From the NCBI GenBank assembly GCA_007026445.1, contig VDMD01000224.1, positions 1 to 30,113 of the forward strand: DNA of 30,113 nucleotides, written 5' to 3'. The notes beneath the pieces are model-generated. The model did no database searches. It was not told the origin of the DNA and was given only the letters and a program-made list of their open reading frames with translations. The first letter of the stretch is position 1. Each line of letters begins with the position of its first letter. Below, piece by piece: positions 20,738 through 30,113 of the stretch. Origin of the DNA: Schizophyllum amplum. Its lineage: Eukaryota; Basidiomycota; Agaricomycetes; Agaricales; Schizophyllaceae. The position numbers and the translations under genes are program-made.

Positions 20738-20776
20738 GGTTTGGGCGTTCCAAATCCTTACGGGAAGTCACCCACT
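20738..20776 (-). repeat. Right terminal inverted repeat
   Basis: Inverted copy of 19906-19944. Read on the minus strand it gives the same core TGGGTGACTTCCCGTAAG followed by GATTTGGAACGCCCAAACC. Confidence 0.85.
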
Positions 20777-21200
20777 GGTCATTGGGCTGGCCATGCGCCC
20801 GAGCCTGCGGAAGCGGGGGCTGAAGGCCTCGGGAACTGCGCCAATAGCGCTGAGCGCTCGCGCGTCAGACGGCGCTCACTGTCCGCAGGCAGACTGCGGA
20901 TGGCTATCGAGGACAGGTGATGGCAGGCGTCGCAGCGTCGACAACGTCGCCCTCGACGAGCTCGAGTCCGGTTCGAGTGTCGGGCGTCTCCGAGGGCAGT
21001 TCGGCCGGTGCGAGACGTCGGGCCACGGTCGTGCGTGCTGTCACGGGCAATTGTCAGGGGAACAGGCCTGAAATAGATGCGCAGCAGGGACGAGTGACGG
21101 CGTGACGTGTTGGGCTATCGCTCCTTCCTTCCTGCCATCACCATCCTCGCCAGTGCCCAGTCCAAAAACTTAAAGCGCACCCCCAGCCCGCTTGCCAGCC
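20777..21200. other. GC-rich intergenic region upstream of the C2H2 gene
   Basis: About 420 bases between the TIR element and the C2H2 zinc-finger gene, containing that gene's promoter. An AT-rich AAAACTTAAAG about 30 bases before the ATG is the only core-promoter-like feature. Open frames here show no conserved character. Confidence 0.4.
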
Positions 21201-22326
21201 ATGTCCAGCCAGCACTCCAACCCCTTCGACGCCTTCGACAGCGGCTTCGCAAAGCAGCAGCAGCCAGGCTTTGACTTCTTTTCATTCCAGTCCGCCGCAG
21301 ACATCCTCGCGCCCCACCCGGACCTGTTTGAGCTCGAACTAGACTCGAGTCTCGCAGGCGTCAACGAGGTCCAGCTGCAGCTCCTCGCCGTCGACTCCAA
21401 CGACGCCTTCAATATCCTCAGATCGGACACCCCCACGTGCGGGCCGCCCTCCGCCATAACAGTCTCCTCCGAGTCTGGTTATGACTCCCGCTCGGAGTCC
21501 GCCTACTACGGTACCCAGTCCGCATACGAATCCCCGCACTCCACCTACGGGACCTCATCCAACTACTCCTTCCGTACCGACCACTCCCTCGAGTACGACC
21601 AGCGCATGCAAGTCGACGCCATGTCCGAGTACACCGGTGCACAAATGCATGCCAATTCGGGCACAATGGATCCCTCTGCGTCATTTGCTGCGCTCCCCAG
21701 CGGTGCGCAGCGCGGGCCCGGGGGTCAGCTGGAGAGACGCTATGCCAAGGGGTTCGAGACGCGTACCAGCTTCTCCGACTACGGCTCGCCTCGCCGCAGC
21801 AGCATGCACGCCGACTACTATGCTCAGCAGCAGCTAGCATATAACGGCGCGGGTCATGCCATCTCGCCGACGAACCTATCCGCGCAACTCCCCGTCGTGC
21901 CACAAATTCCTATGCTTCACCAGCACGAAGAGATGGGCGATCGCAACGACCCACGCAAGAAGTACAAGTGCCCCGCTTGCCCTCGAAGTACGTTGCATGC
22001 TCTTCATTGTTTGACAGCTTGCTAATAACCTTCCGACAGGCTTTGCACGCGCTTACAACCTGAAGACGCACATGGCGACGCACGATCCGAACAGGCTGAA
22101 GCCCCATGTCTGCCCCCACCACAACTGTGGGCGCTCTTTCAGTCGGAAGCACGACCTAGGCCGCCATCTAGTATCTATCCATCGCCAAAGTGGTAGCGAT
22201 GGCCCGAGCGCCGTGGTCAAAAAAGCCATCGGCGTGGACAAGGGTCCCCGGGGCTGGTGCGATGATTGCGGGAAGGGCTGGGTGGGCACCGCGGTCGCCT
22301 GCGAGTGCCACGACGACGCCAAGTGA
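21201..22326 (+). CDS. C2H2 zinc-finger transcription factor
   Basis: Two exons, 21201-21987 and 22040-22326, giving 357 aa. The long N-terminal region is Ser/Tyr/Gln-rich and low in complexity, typical of a fungal activation region. Near the C-terminus are two classical fingers: CPACPRSFARAYNLKTHMATH (C-x2-C-x12-H-x3-H), split by the intron after its second cysteine, and a C-x4-C-x12-H-x4-H finger (CPHHNCGRSFSRKHDLGRHL and following H). A Cys-rich tail (WCDDCGKGW...CECH) could bind a further zinc ion. The paired-finger spacing and the RAYNLKTH/RKHDLGRH helices resemble the Crz1/Prz1 type, but no orthology is claimed. The target genes are unknown. The ATG at 21201 (MSSQHSNPFD) is the first in the frame. 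Confidence 0.85.
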
Positions 22327-23294
22327 TCGCTGAGTCACATTGTCCGCCGCAATTCAACCTACTGTGAGTCAACCGCCCGCCTCAGCCGCAGCCTTTCGCT
22401 GATTTCGCCCGCAGCAACCCCCCACCTTCCTTTGGCTGTGTCTCGCTGACCCCGTATTGCCTATGCATCCTTGTGACGATTGTCATGCGATATCACGCCA
22501 AGGCGTCGCTCGTGAGTTTCGTACCGTACCGCTTTGTCTAGATGACATGGCCCCGCGACGGACGAGACCCGAGACGAATATGTATTACCCTACCTCTACC
22601 TATTATTATGTGGTGGTTAGGTTCTCTTTCTATGGATGTCTATATCTATATAAGTATTATTGCAGTACTTCCACGCTCGTTGCATCGTTCTCTCTCCTCC
22701 TCTCATCCTTCTCTTTCCTCCTCATCGACATCTATCATCATCTATGTCTACGTGTCCGTTTCTCGAATATTGAATCCCGAATGCCACTCCTCTGACGTTC
22801 TGATTTGTGAAGCTCAGAAGCTAAGGCTGGAAGGCGACCGCGCAACAGGGTTGCACAGCAAACAAATAGAAACATTCGGATTTCTAAGTACAGAACACGG
22901 AGAGCAAAAGTGAGTTGTACAAATGATACGATAGCAAGACAGTAGGAAATCCGAGTTAGAAAAGAAAGGATGGAGGTAGGTTAAGCTATAATCAAGACTT
23001 GGATGTACGCGTATGTGCCGGGCGGTGCGACTTCCAGCAGGCAGTCGCCTAGAAAGCCGTGAGTCCATCAACGCAGGACGCCGCGCGGAAAGAGAAGTAC
23101 AACAAGCAGGAGGGCCGGCGCCTCGTGAGCTCGGGCAGGTAGGCGAGAGGTAGGGACGAGGGAGGGGTGCGCGGATCGACAGGGAGAACAATACAACGTC
23201 GTGTGGGGGCAGTATGTACAGGCAGCTAGCGCTCGCCATGCATGCGAAGCACCACATTTACACAGCGAAGAGGCACGGAGGAGGCGGACCTGGG
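22327..23294. other. Convergent intergenic region with pyrimidine tract
   Basis: About 970 bases between the 3' ends of the C2H2 and Zn2Cys6 genes, so it should hold both 3' untranslated regions. A long C/T-rich stretch (about 22686-22735, CTCTCTCCTCCTCTC and similar) and an AT-rich patch with TATATCTATATAAG near 22640 are the only visible features. No conserved ORF or RNA gene was recognised. Confidence 0.45.
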
Positions 23295-26200
23295 CTATTG
23301 CCGAGGATCGTAGTTACCGAGGCCAAAGAAGTCCACCGCGCCGTGCGCGGGCTGCTGCCACTGCACGTTCTCCCATTGCTGCAGCGCGGATCAGCACACG
23401 GACACTACACACACGAGAAGGAAGGAAGAAAAGAAGTAACGCACCGGCATCGGCTGGGGCAGCCCCATATAGATCGAGTTAAGGTAGGACGTCGGGTCGA
23501 AGTCCGTGGCGGGAAAGCCGCCCGCGTGAGGCGGTGGCGCAGGCCCATGGCCGTGGTACTCGTACGCAGGCGGCTGCTGCTCCGCGTAGCCGTACACCGG
23601 CTCCGGAATGGGCGGCATGCCGTAGTGCGGATCGAGCCGCACCGAGGACACGGGCATGAGCCCCTCTGGCGCGTGCAGGTCGTGCGGCGAGCGGTGCGCG
23701 AGGCGTGCGTCGCGCGCAGGAAGCTGCTCCTCTGGGATCGGCACCTCATGCACAGGTGGCCCGTCGTGCCCCACACGCGAGAGGTTCGTTTGCGAGGAGC
23801 GGCGCGAGGACGGGGTGGACCCATGGTGGTCCATATAGTTGCGGAGGGCGATGACGGAGCGACGGATGCCGGGCACGTCGGTCTCGCAGCCGATGGCGAG
23901 GACCTTGAGCGTGAGCTCGAGGCGGTAGCGCGCGGCGGCGGCGACCTGCGGGCTCGAGTTTGATATGAGGCCCATGTCGATAGTGGCGGAGCAGAACGCA
24001 GCGTAGATCGTCAGGTAGATGACGCGGTTGAGCGGGTAAGCCCTTTCGTGGAGGCTCAGGAGCAGGTGTATAGCCTGCGCGGCCTTGTGGCAAGCGGGTA
24101 TCGTCCAAGGGAGCGCCGAGGTACTGGCGTCCTCTTGATAGAAGGGCCGGTAGAGTAGAATTAGGGTAGTGTGGATGAGCAGGCTGAAGTGCATGCAAGT
24201 CAGCAAGTGCAGGGATGATGTACCCGATCGGACTTACTTGAACTGTAAGATATGTGGAGGCGGTGACACCGCTGGAGGTTTCTCTGGGTTGACGTATACA
24301 GTGTCCGGGACTTGAGCTTGCCAGGCAGTCATCCGGTCCTTGAGATCTAGGACGAACTCGCGCATTTGCGTTGGACGTTGATCCTGTGACAGTGATCAAT
24401 GATGCGCAACCAAGTCAGCTTTCGGGAACAAACCTTGTGCTCATAAATATTCTCTATGACCTCGTCCAAAAACTGCAGATGTCAGCGACATGCTCGGCGC
24501 ACGCAAGGGATGTAATACCTGATATACAGTACAAGTGCTGAGACAGCGACATCAGCAAACGAACAACGGTACGTTGGAAAGGAACACACTGGTAGAAACA
24601 GGTCATCTCCCAGCTCGTCCGGGGAGGTTGTTGTATTTGGTGTTGTGCTGACCAGTCGCCCAATTGGGACGGAGACCAGAAGGGAGACCACTGCGCCTGC
24701 TCCGAATCCTGAACTGTAGAGAAATGAGTTTATTCGACATGGTTTTGCAGACGAGAAGTCCTTACTAGAGAAGTTCGGAGGATTCACTTTAGTCCTGAGT
24801 GAGGGCTTGCGACTCAATGATAGTGACAATGATCTATTCTGCGTAAGCAAACAGATCAAGGGCTTGTAGAGGTACTCACTTGTCCCATATGTAGGCAGAC
24901 CAGTAAATACGCTGACGCGCGAACCGCTCTGCTTGATCCATCTCGTTGTCATAAACTACAGTATGCGAACTGTCGGCATCACAGCCCATGTCTTTGTGGG
25001 GGTTAGCTACGAGTGTTGATCGTGTCATAAAGCTTCGCACCGTTGAATATGCGTATTGCAAGTCCCGCCATGTTCCAAGCCTGCGAATACCATCCAGTCG
25101 CGGCGAGGTTCGCCGAGAGCAATAGACAGCCTGAAAGAAGGGTCAGCATCTTGAGTGCGATGAAGCTAGAAGCCGTACCATACACCGTTGCGAAGCAACT
25201 GGGCTTACAAAGTTCTGCGGCCAACAGCACGTGCGCCTTCATCTATGCTTCTGGTCAGCCAATCTACATACGGGCGTCGCATGGATAGTCGCGTACCGCA
25301 AAATCAGCTACCCGTTCCTTCATTTCCGGAAGACATCGACAGGCCCCAGAGAACAGTGCGTAAAGCATGAATTCTGAGTAAAAGCGTTGGTCTCCGGATC
25401 GCATGCTGCCTGGGCGTGCAAGTTAGACGAGAGAAGGAGAGGCAGCAGGGAACGCACTTTCGAGCACAGGCCGTGATAAGATTTCATAGCGGAGGGTTTT
25501 GCCAGGAGAAGTAACCGTCAAGAAGCATTCGCTGCTCCTCTGAGGTGGGAGGGGCGAACTTGGGCTCGTATGCGCACGCATGTCCGATGAGCGACCCGAA
25601 GTGTACTCTCGTAGGTGTATCGCAAGTTGCGGCCCCATGAAGCGGGGGATGGATGGCGAGCCTTCTTATTCTTGTCAATGATGGCGTGCGGAGTGACTCC
25701 CTCGGTGACCACACGAAGTGGGGACTTGGACTGTATGGCTGAGTCAGAAGAGGGTCTTGGGGAGAAATAAGTCACGCACGTCGTGCTCGTCATCTATCTT
25801 GACGGGGTTGAAGTGCTTCGGGCGCTTTGCGGCAGGTTCCTTGGAGCTCTCAGAGTATGTCTCGGGAGAGCCGGAGTCGTTGAGCCTGCCGTCCTGGGTA
25901 GCGATCCATTCCGCGAGCAAGCGCTCGCGCTCGTCATCGCCTGCTTTGGCGAGGGCAAACAGAAGAGTCTTGCAGGTTGAGAGCTCGGTGTATGCCTTGT
26001 CTATCTTGGATGCCTCTCCAGATCTGGGGAGACGGGGAATCAGGCGGCCGGCCGAATGAGGCCACCGAAACACATACGCGGGGAATATGCAAGGGATGCC
26101 AGCCTGAGGACAATACTTGCAGAGCGAGCGGCCATCGGGGCCCTTGCCATCGCAGCGTCTGGGGAAAGTCGTGTGAGGGGTAGGGGAAGCGGGGGTGGCA

Positions 26201-26329
26201 GAGGGGAACGCGCCTCTTGCGCCTACGACAGGCCTCGCAGGAAGCACCATATCTGCGCTTCTGGCGCTGACCGGTGGGGTCGTCCGACTGGGACTTGCGC
26301 CTCACTGGACTGGATGGCTGCTCGGACAT
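23295..26329 (-). CDS. Zn2Cys6 (Gal4-type) transcription factor with fungal-specific middle homology domain, with a one-base frame break
   Basis: Fifteen exons: 26329-26214, 26158-26078, 26023-25780, 25738-25458, 25409-25297, 25242-25179, 25130-25041, 24991-24880, 24833-24766, 24713-24590, 24537-24519, 24472-24434, 24383-24238, 24183-23445, 23378-23295; about 772 aa. The zinc cluster is Cys31, 34, 41, 52, 55, 62 with RRRKRR between the second and third cysteines. The middle homology domain includes HFGSLIGHACAYEPKF, LLDGYFSWQNPP, FYSEFMLYALFSGACR, AAELCKPS, WYSQAWNMAGLAIR, RQRIYWSAYIWDKSLSL and LLIHTTLILLYRPFY. A long Pro/His-rich tail ends YDPRQ. Exon 1 to 2 is in phase only with a GC-AG intron (AG|GCGCGT). 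Near 25489 one surplus base separates WQNPP from YEILSRP. It diverges from the MFS transporter, which may be its target. Confidence 0.92.
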
Positions 26330-26619
26330 GGCGGAAGGAAGCAAGCGGCGTCCCCAGCGTCGAACACAATGTGCTTCGCTTGACGAAAAAGGCAGGCGAG
26401 CGAGCCCAGGCCGGCAATCAGACGGGGCTGCGGGCCGGGAAGCGGCGAACCAGCTCGGTGGAGGAGTGATAAGGGGCAGTTTTGACAGTTCTGTCATTGA
26501 TGGGCTGCATGTGCGATTGCTGCTCTCCACACTTCCGGGCTTGACGCTACACGGATGCACAAATTCCAATCATCCCACTGATAAAACCAAGGCGCGAACG
26601 TCCTCTTCTCCCTCCCGCC
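26330..26619. promoter_or_regulatory. Shared promoter of Zn2Cys6 factor and MFS transporter, with two TGATAA motifs
   Basis: A 290-base interval between divergent starts. TGATAA occurs on the plus strand at 26467-26472 and 26579-26584; these match the HGATAR consensus of fungal GATA factors (AreA/NIT2 family) that drive nitrogen-source genes. Several CGG/CCG triplets near 26430-26460 could serve a Zn2Cys6 protein, but the region is GC-rich and such triplets are common. Function is inferred from motif and context. Confidence 0.5.
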
Positions 26620-29094
26620 ATGTCGTTCCCCTCGCCGCCGTCGCGCTCCGACTCCTCGTCCCTCGACGAGAAGAAGGATCCCTCCATGGTCGGCCACGGC
26701 CTCGCCGACGAGGCCCTCACCAAGGAGAAGGACGTCGCAGAGGACACGGCGGACGCGTCGACGCAGTACACGTACGTCTATGTCCCATACTCCTTGCATA
26801 TCCGCTCTGACCCATTGACCAGCGAGGAGCAATACAAGGCCCTCGTTCGGCGCTTCGACAGATATCTGCTCCCCATCATGTGGATATGCTACGGGTGCGC
26901 ATTCTCCGGCTCATACCCCAGTGGCTTTACCGACGCGATCGGTCAGTGTACAGCAGGCGGACAAGACGGGATTGTCTACACAAGTGCGTAGCAACAACAC
27001 CGCAAGCCTCACACCGTATTGACGCTACCCACAGGCTACGTTTGGTATGCAACTCAAGTCGCGCTCACCGAGCGTCACTCACGCCCCCTCCCCCAGGCAT
27101 CAAGGAGGACACGCACCTCCATGGTCAACAGTACTCATGGCTATCCACTATCTTTGTAAGCAGCTGGCATCCCCTTTGTACGCGACATAACCTGACAACT
27201 ACATGATTACAGTACATCTCGTACCTCTGCTGCGAATTCGTAAGTTACAACCCACTCTGCGTGTTCGACCTCCCTAACAATGTCTCAGCCCTCCAACTGG
27301 GTGATGCAACGCGTCAACATCGGCCGGACTTTGTCATGTCTTATGTTCGTTTGGGGCGTCATCGTCCTCTGTACGGCATTCGCAGAAAACTGGGCACACT
27401 TGATGGTCTTGCGGACCCTCCAGGGTGCTGCCGAGTGCACCATCTCGTGAGTATGCTCAGGGCCATGACGTTTACCACGTAGCTGACGACTGCAGACCCG
27501 CATTTCTGCTAATCGTGGGCGCTTCTACACACGGCGAGAGGTATATATAACCAGCTCCATCCTGGCTACCCATAGCTCACGTCCTTACAGCATACGCTTC
27601 GCGCCCTCATCTGGGTACTGCGAATGCGGGATTCGGTATTATCACCGACCTGTGCATGTACTTCATCGCCAAGCATGCCCAAGAGGTTGGCGGCCTGGCA
27701 CCGTGGAAAGCGTACGTGGGATCCAAGTATACCCACGCATTCACTCGTTGACAGTCTATGACAGGATCTCGTTCTTCCTGGGCGGCTTGACCATCGTGCT
27801 CTCCTTCTTCGCCTTCTTCCTTCTCGGCACGCCGCGCGAGGTCTTGTGGCTCACAGCCGATCAGAAGCGGATGGCCGCTGCTCGTGTTGCCTCAAACAAG
27901 ACAGGAAGTGACCGCCTGAAGCGGTACTGGAACTCGTCCCAGGCCTTGAGTGTCTTCCGCGACCCGCAGGTCAGTGGTCACGACGCTCACGAAGTTTGCA
28001 CGCTAAGTTGAACGCAGACCATTTTCTTCTTCGTTGTGAACTTCGTAAACAATCTGCCTAACGGCGGCACGACAAGCTTTGGGAACTTGGTCTATGTCTC
28101 ATTCGGGTTCACGAACCTCGAGGTGCGTTCGCCTTCCTTTCTTGGACATATGGTGCTGATGCGCTGCCTAGGTCCTCGTGAAGGGTAACATCCCTCGAAG
28201 TGCCTTCTCAATCGTATGGTACCTCTTCGTGGGCTGGGTCAACTTGAAGTGGACTGGCCTTCGCTTCTACATCATGATGGCAAGGTGCGAGTGGCGCCTT
28301 TCCCTCTGGTGCCCGTCCCCTTGCTGACTGCGCATCTAACGCCTAGTGTCGTGCCTTCGCTTGTCGGTATGCTGGCCACCGCCCTGCTCCCCGACGATCC
28401 CTCTATCCGCTGGACCAAGTGGGGTGCGTGCGCTTATCGACCCGTGCTCTGATTATCTGTGGCTCATCATCATCACCTGCAGGCATGTACTTTATGACCG
28501 TAACGGGTAACGTTTCTGGCCCTTGTGAGTGTCTTTTGATAGTGGAAGGATGCCAGGGGAAGGCCGCTGATGACCGCTCTTAGTGATGTGGACGATGGTC
28601 CCGTCCAACGTCGCGGGCCGGACCAAGAAGACTGTCATGAGCGTACGTCGTCCGTTGATTTTTGCCAAATTGGCATGCTCACGCCTGCACAGTCTATCAT
28701 GTTCGTCGCGTACTGTGTGGGAAACGCTATTGGTGCACAAATTTTCCGTGCAGCAGACGCCCCGCGATACGTGCCGCTATCGTCGCGTGTGGTATCCTGT
28801 ACTTCGTTCAATTCGTGCTCATGTTTCGTGAGTGTTCTGTCGGCAGCTGCGTCGGCCCAGCCCGACACTAACGCATATTTGGCAGTTTGGCGCTCGTACT
28901 ATGTCTGGGAGAACCGACGTCGGGACAAAGCGGCTGAAGCGCGGGCATTTCGCCTGAGGAGCGAGAGCGCCTAGGTACCCTTAACGGTGAACAGGACATG
29001 ACGGATGTGGATAACGTGCAGTACGTTTGTTTCCCGATGCTCCGTGTTTGTTCCGGTTGCTGACTCGGCTTGCAGCTTCCGTTACGCGCTTTGA
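26620..29094 (+). CDS. MFS transporter, allantoate permease (Dal5/anion:cation symporter) family, with four frame breaks
   Basis: Predicted 12-helix plasma-membrane symporter for organic anions such as allantoate or related compounds. Eighteen exons: 26620-26771, 26823-26894, 26947-26983, 27035-27044, 27097-27155, 27213-27239, 27289-27446, 27496-27540, 27591-27711, 27765-27969, 28018-28122, 28172-28284, 28347-28423, 28483-28524, 28584-28642, 28693-28827, 28886-29020, 29076-29094. Family pieces: RRFDRYLLPIMWICYG, QQADKTGLSTQATFGI, YISYLCCEFPSNWVMQR, LRTLQGAAECTISPAFLLIV, FYTRREHTLRALIW, GLRFYIMMASVVPSLVGMLA, PSNVAGRTKKTVMSSIMFVA, RSYYVWENRRRDK and C-terminus HFRYAL. One base is missing at each of about 27521-27524, 27613-27615, 28774-28775 and 28943-28945; adding four bases gives 1575 nt, 524 aa. 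Exon 4 is a 10-nt microexon. The substrate is not determined. Confidence 0.92.
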
Positions 29095-30009
29095 GGCCTG
29101 CAATGCGGTGGCCTGTTCATTTTTTGTCCACGAGACTTCAGACGAGGCTCGGTCCAGGGTTGTATCTGTACAGAGGATGTGGATTGTCGATGCTTTGCTT
29201 CTTGTCGTTTGCTGTGGAATACCATACAATTGCTAATACTCTCGTCTAGTCCGAAATCGCCGCGAACTGCGAGTTGGTCAATCGCCGTAGTTGTCGGACC
29301 TTGCGCGTATCAGCCTCCAAGTTCGTGAGTGGCGTCATAACTCTTCTTGCTGTTCGCCGGGATCTCTGCGATTCTGTCACTTGAGAAGGAACGGCTTTCG
29401 TCGGCTTTCTCACTCCTGCACGTCTGCTGTGGAAACGACGCCCACTGAAGCACTCAATGGTCGTTTACGCTACGTGACGTGTCAGCCACGATGCGACGCC
29501 CGTCACCGCCGCATGCGACGGAAGAGGGACATTGCAGACGTGCAGGGTAGCTGCAGCTTGCTCAGCCGCTTCTGTTCAATACACTTTCGGCAGCGTCGTG
29601 TGTAGAAAATACCACGTTCGCGGGACGGGGAACTGCGTGGCATCCATACGCCCACAGTGAAATATTCGCCCTAGCCGAGGGCGTCCGACGCCGGCGTTCG
29701 ACGTGAAGGACTTGAAGTGAAGGTCCGTGGTTATCTACCAGTCATCTTTCCAACATCTTTCCAACCTCCGTGAGATGGATTTGCGTTCGCCAATCGCACG
29801 ATCTGGACTCGGTGAATCTGACCGGTGCCTGACATTTAGAGCTGAGCTGGTCCCAGGCTGGTCCATCAAAAGTATCCGCGAAAGGCAAGCCTTGTGTATC
29901 GCCGGTGTTTGATGAGTGGTCCCATCACGTGGCCGGAATCAAACTTGTCCACAACCACCAACAGCGACGGAGTGGTGTTCGAAGCGGTGGCCTCTGCAGA
30001 CTAGCCAAT
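29095..30009. other. Intergenic region, no gene seen
   Basis: About 915 bases after the transporter. Open frames (for example 29291-29605) have no conserved features. A short direct repeat (ATCTTTCCAAC twice, about 29745-29767) is visible. The right part should be the promoter of the gene starting at 30010. Confidence 0.45.
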
Positions 30010-30081
30010 ATGGACTTCAATGACCTGCACCCCATTGATGACATGAGTCATCGGTACTTCATCGACCCTATGTTCTTGGAG
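30010..30081 (+). CDS. First exon of an unidentified gene (partial)
   Basis: An ATG at 30010 opens a 24-codon stretch (MDFNDLHPIDDMSHRYFIDP, then MFLE) that ends exactly at GAG|GTGCGT. This is the commonest donor form in this window, in the usual orientation and phase 0. The remainder lies beyond the window edge. No family can be recognised from so short a peptide. Confidence 0.45.
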
Positions 30082-30113
30082 GTGCGTGCAACGTGTTTCG
30101 GTCTAGTCAAAGG

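Larger units (their letters stand above)
19906..20776. mobile_element. Non-autonomous terminal-inverted-repeat element (MITE-like), about 870 bp
   Basis: The left end (19906-19944) and right end (20738-20776) are inverted copies of about 38 bases. They share the core TGGGTGACTTCCCGTAAG exactly, and the stretch up to the CCAAACC box with a few mismatches. Inside is a second inverted pair (about 20338-20383 and 20635-20681) sharing CGATAGACGGGTCGCG and flanks, and many TTTGGAA/TTCCAAA boxes. No transposase was found; the 142-codon minus-strand frame at 20093-20521 matches nothing known. Fourteen to thirty bases outside the core I see no convincing target-site duplication, so exact boundaries and superfamily are open. 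Confidence 0.75.

Noticed and set aside
23214..23963. 249-codon plus-strand open frame
   Set aside because: Antisense to the large exon 14 and last exon of the Zn2Cys6 factor; Arg/Val-rich shadow of GC-rich codons with no family features.
26274..26810. 178-codon plus-strand open frame over the divergent promoter
   Set aside because: Overlaps the first exons of two well-supported genes in the wrong frame and has no conserved content.
26620..29094. Calling the MFS gene a pseudogene
   Set aside because: Splice sites, motifs and C-terminus are all conserved, and similar one-base breaks occur in essential neighbours; sequence error is the simpler reading.

Overview
This is nuclear DNA from a filamentous basidiomycete, most likely an Agaricomycete. 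Genes are packed on both strands, with many short introns (about 45-70 nt, donors mostly GTGCGT, GTGAGT or GTAAGT). Protein families fit this: sterol glucosyltransferase Atg26, a SUR7/PalI membrane protein, a fungal BTG-domain protein and a Zn2Cys6 regulator. The species cannot be fixed from sequence alone. I rebuilt exon structures by hand from splice signals, reading phase and family conservation.

Layout, left to right: 5' end of an unknown gene (-); BTG/Tob-domain protein (-); a weak spliced ORF (-); ribosomal protein eS27 (-); peroxisomal acyl-CoA thioesterase (-); splicing factor SPF27/Cwf7 (-), divergent from an Mtc1-like telomere-capping protein (+); a doubtful small ORF (-); cytochrome c oxidase subunit of the COX7C/COX8 type (-); 2-oxoglutarate/Fe(II) oxygenase-like protein (+); a 15-exon ATG26 (-), divergent from a SUR7-family gene (+); an intron-containing tRNA-Lys(CUU) (-); a roughly 870-bp non-autonomous terminal-inverted-repeat element; a C2H2 zinc-finger protein (+); a 15-exon Zn2Cys6 transcription factor (-), divergent from an 18-exon allantoate-permease-type MFS transporter (+); the first exon of a further gene (+).

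Most of the window is housekeeping: translation, splicing, respiration, peroxisomal lipid metabolism and membrane/sterol biology. The most suggestive functional neighbourhood is the Zn2Cys6 regulator and the MFS transporter, which share a 290-bp intergenic region carrying two TGATAA (GATA-factor) motifs. That would fit nitrogen-responsive control of a transporter.

The most striking property is technical. Eight clear single-base reading-frame breaks lie inside conserved coding sequence, including eS27, ATG26, MTC1, the Zn2Cys6 factor and four in the transporter; most involve a short homopolymer or a repeated base. Because essential genes are hit, sequencing or assembly indels explain them better than widespread pseudogenization, and automated gene models here will probably be truncated or carry false introns. 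I found no convincing undescribed multi-gene system.
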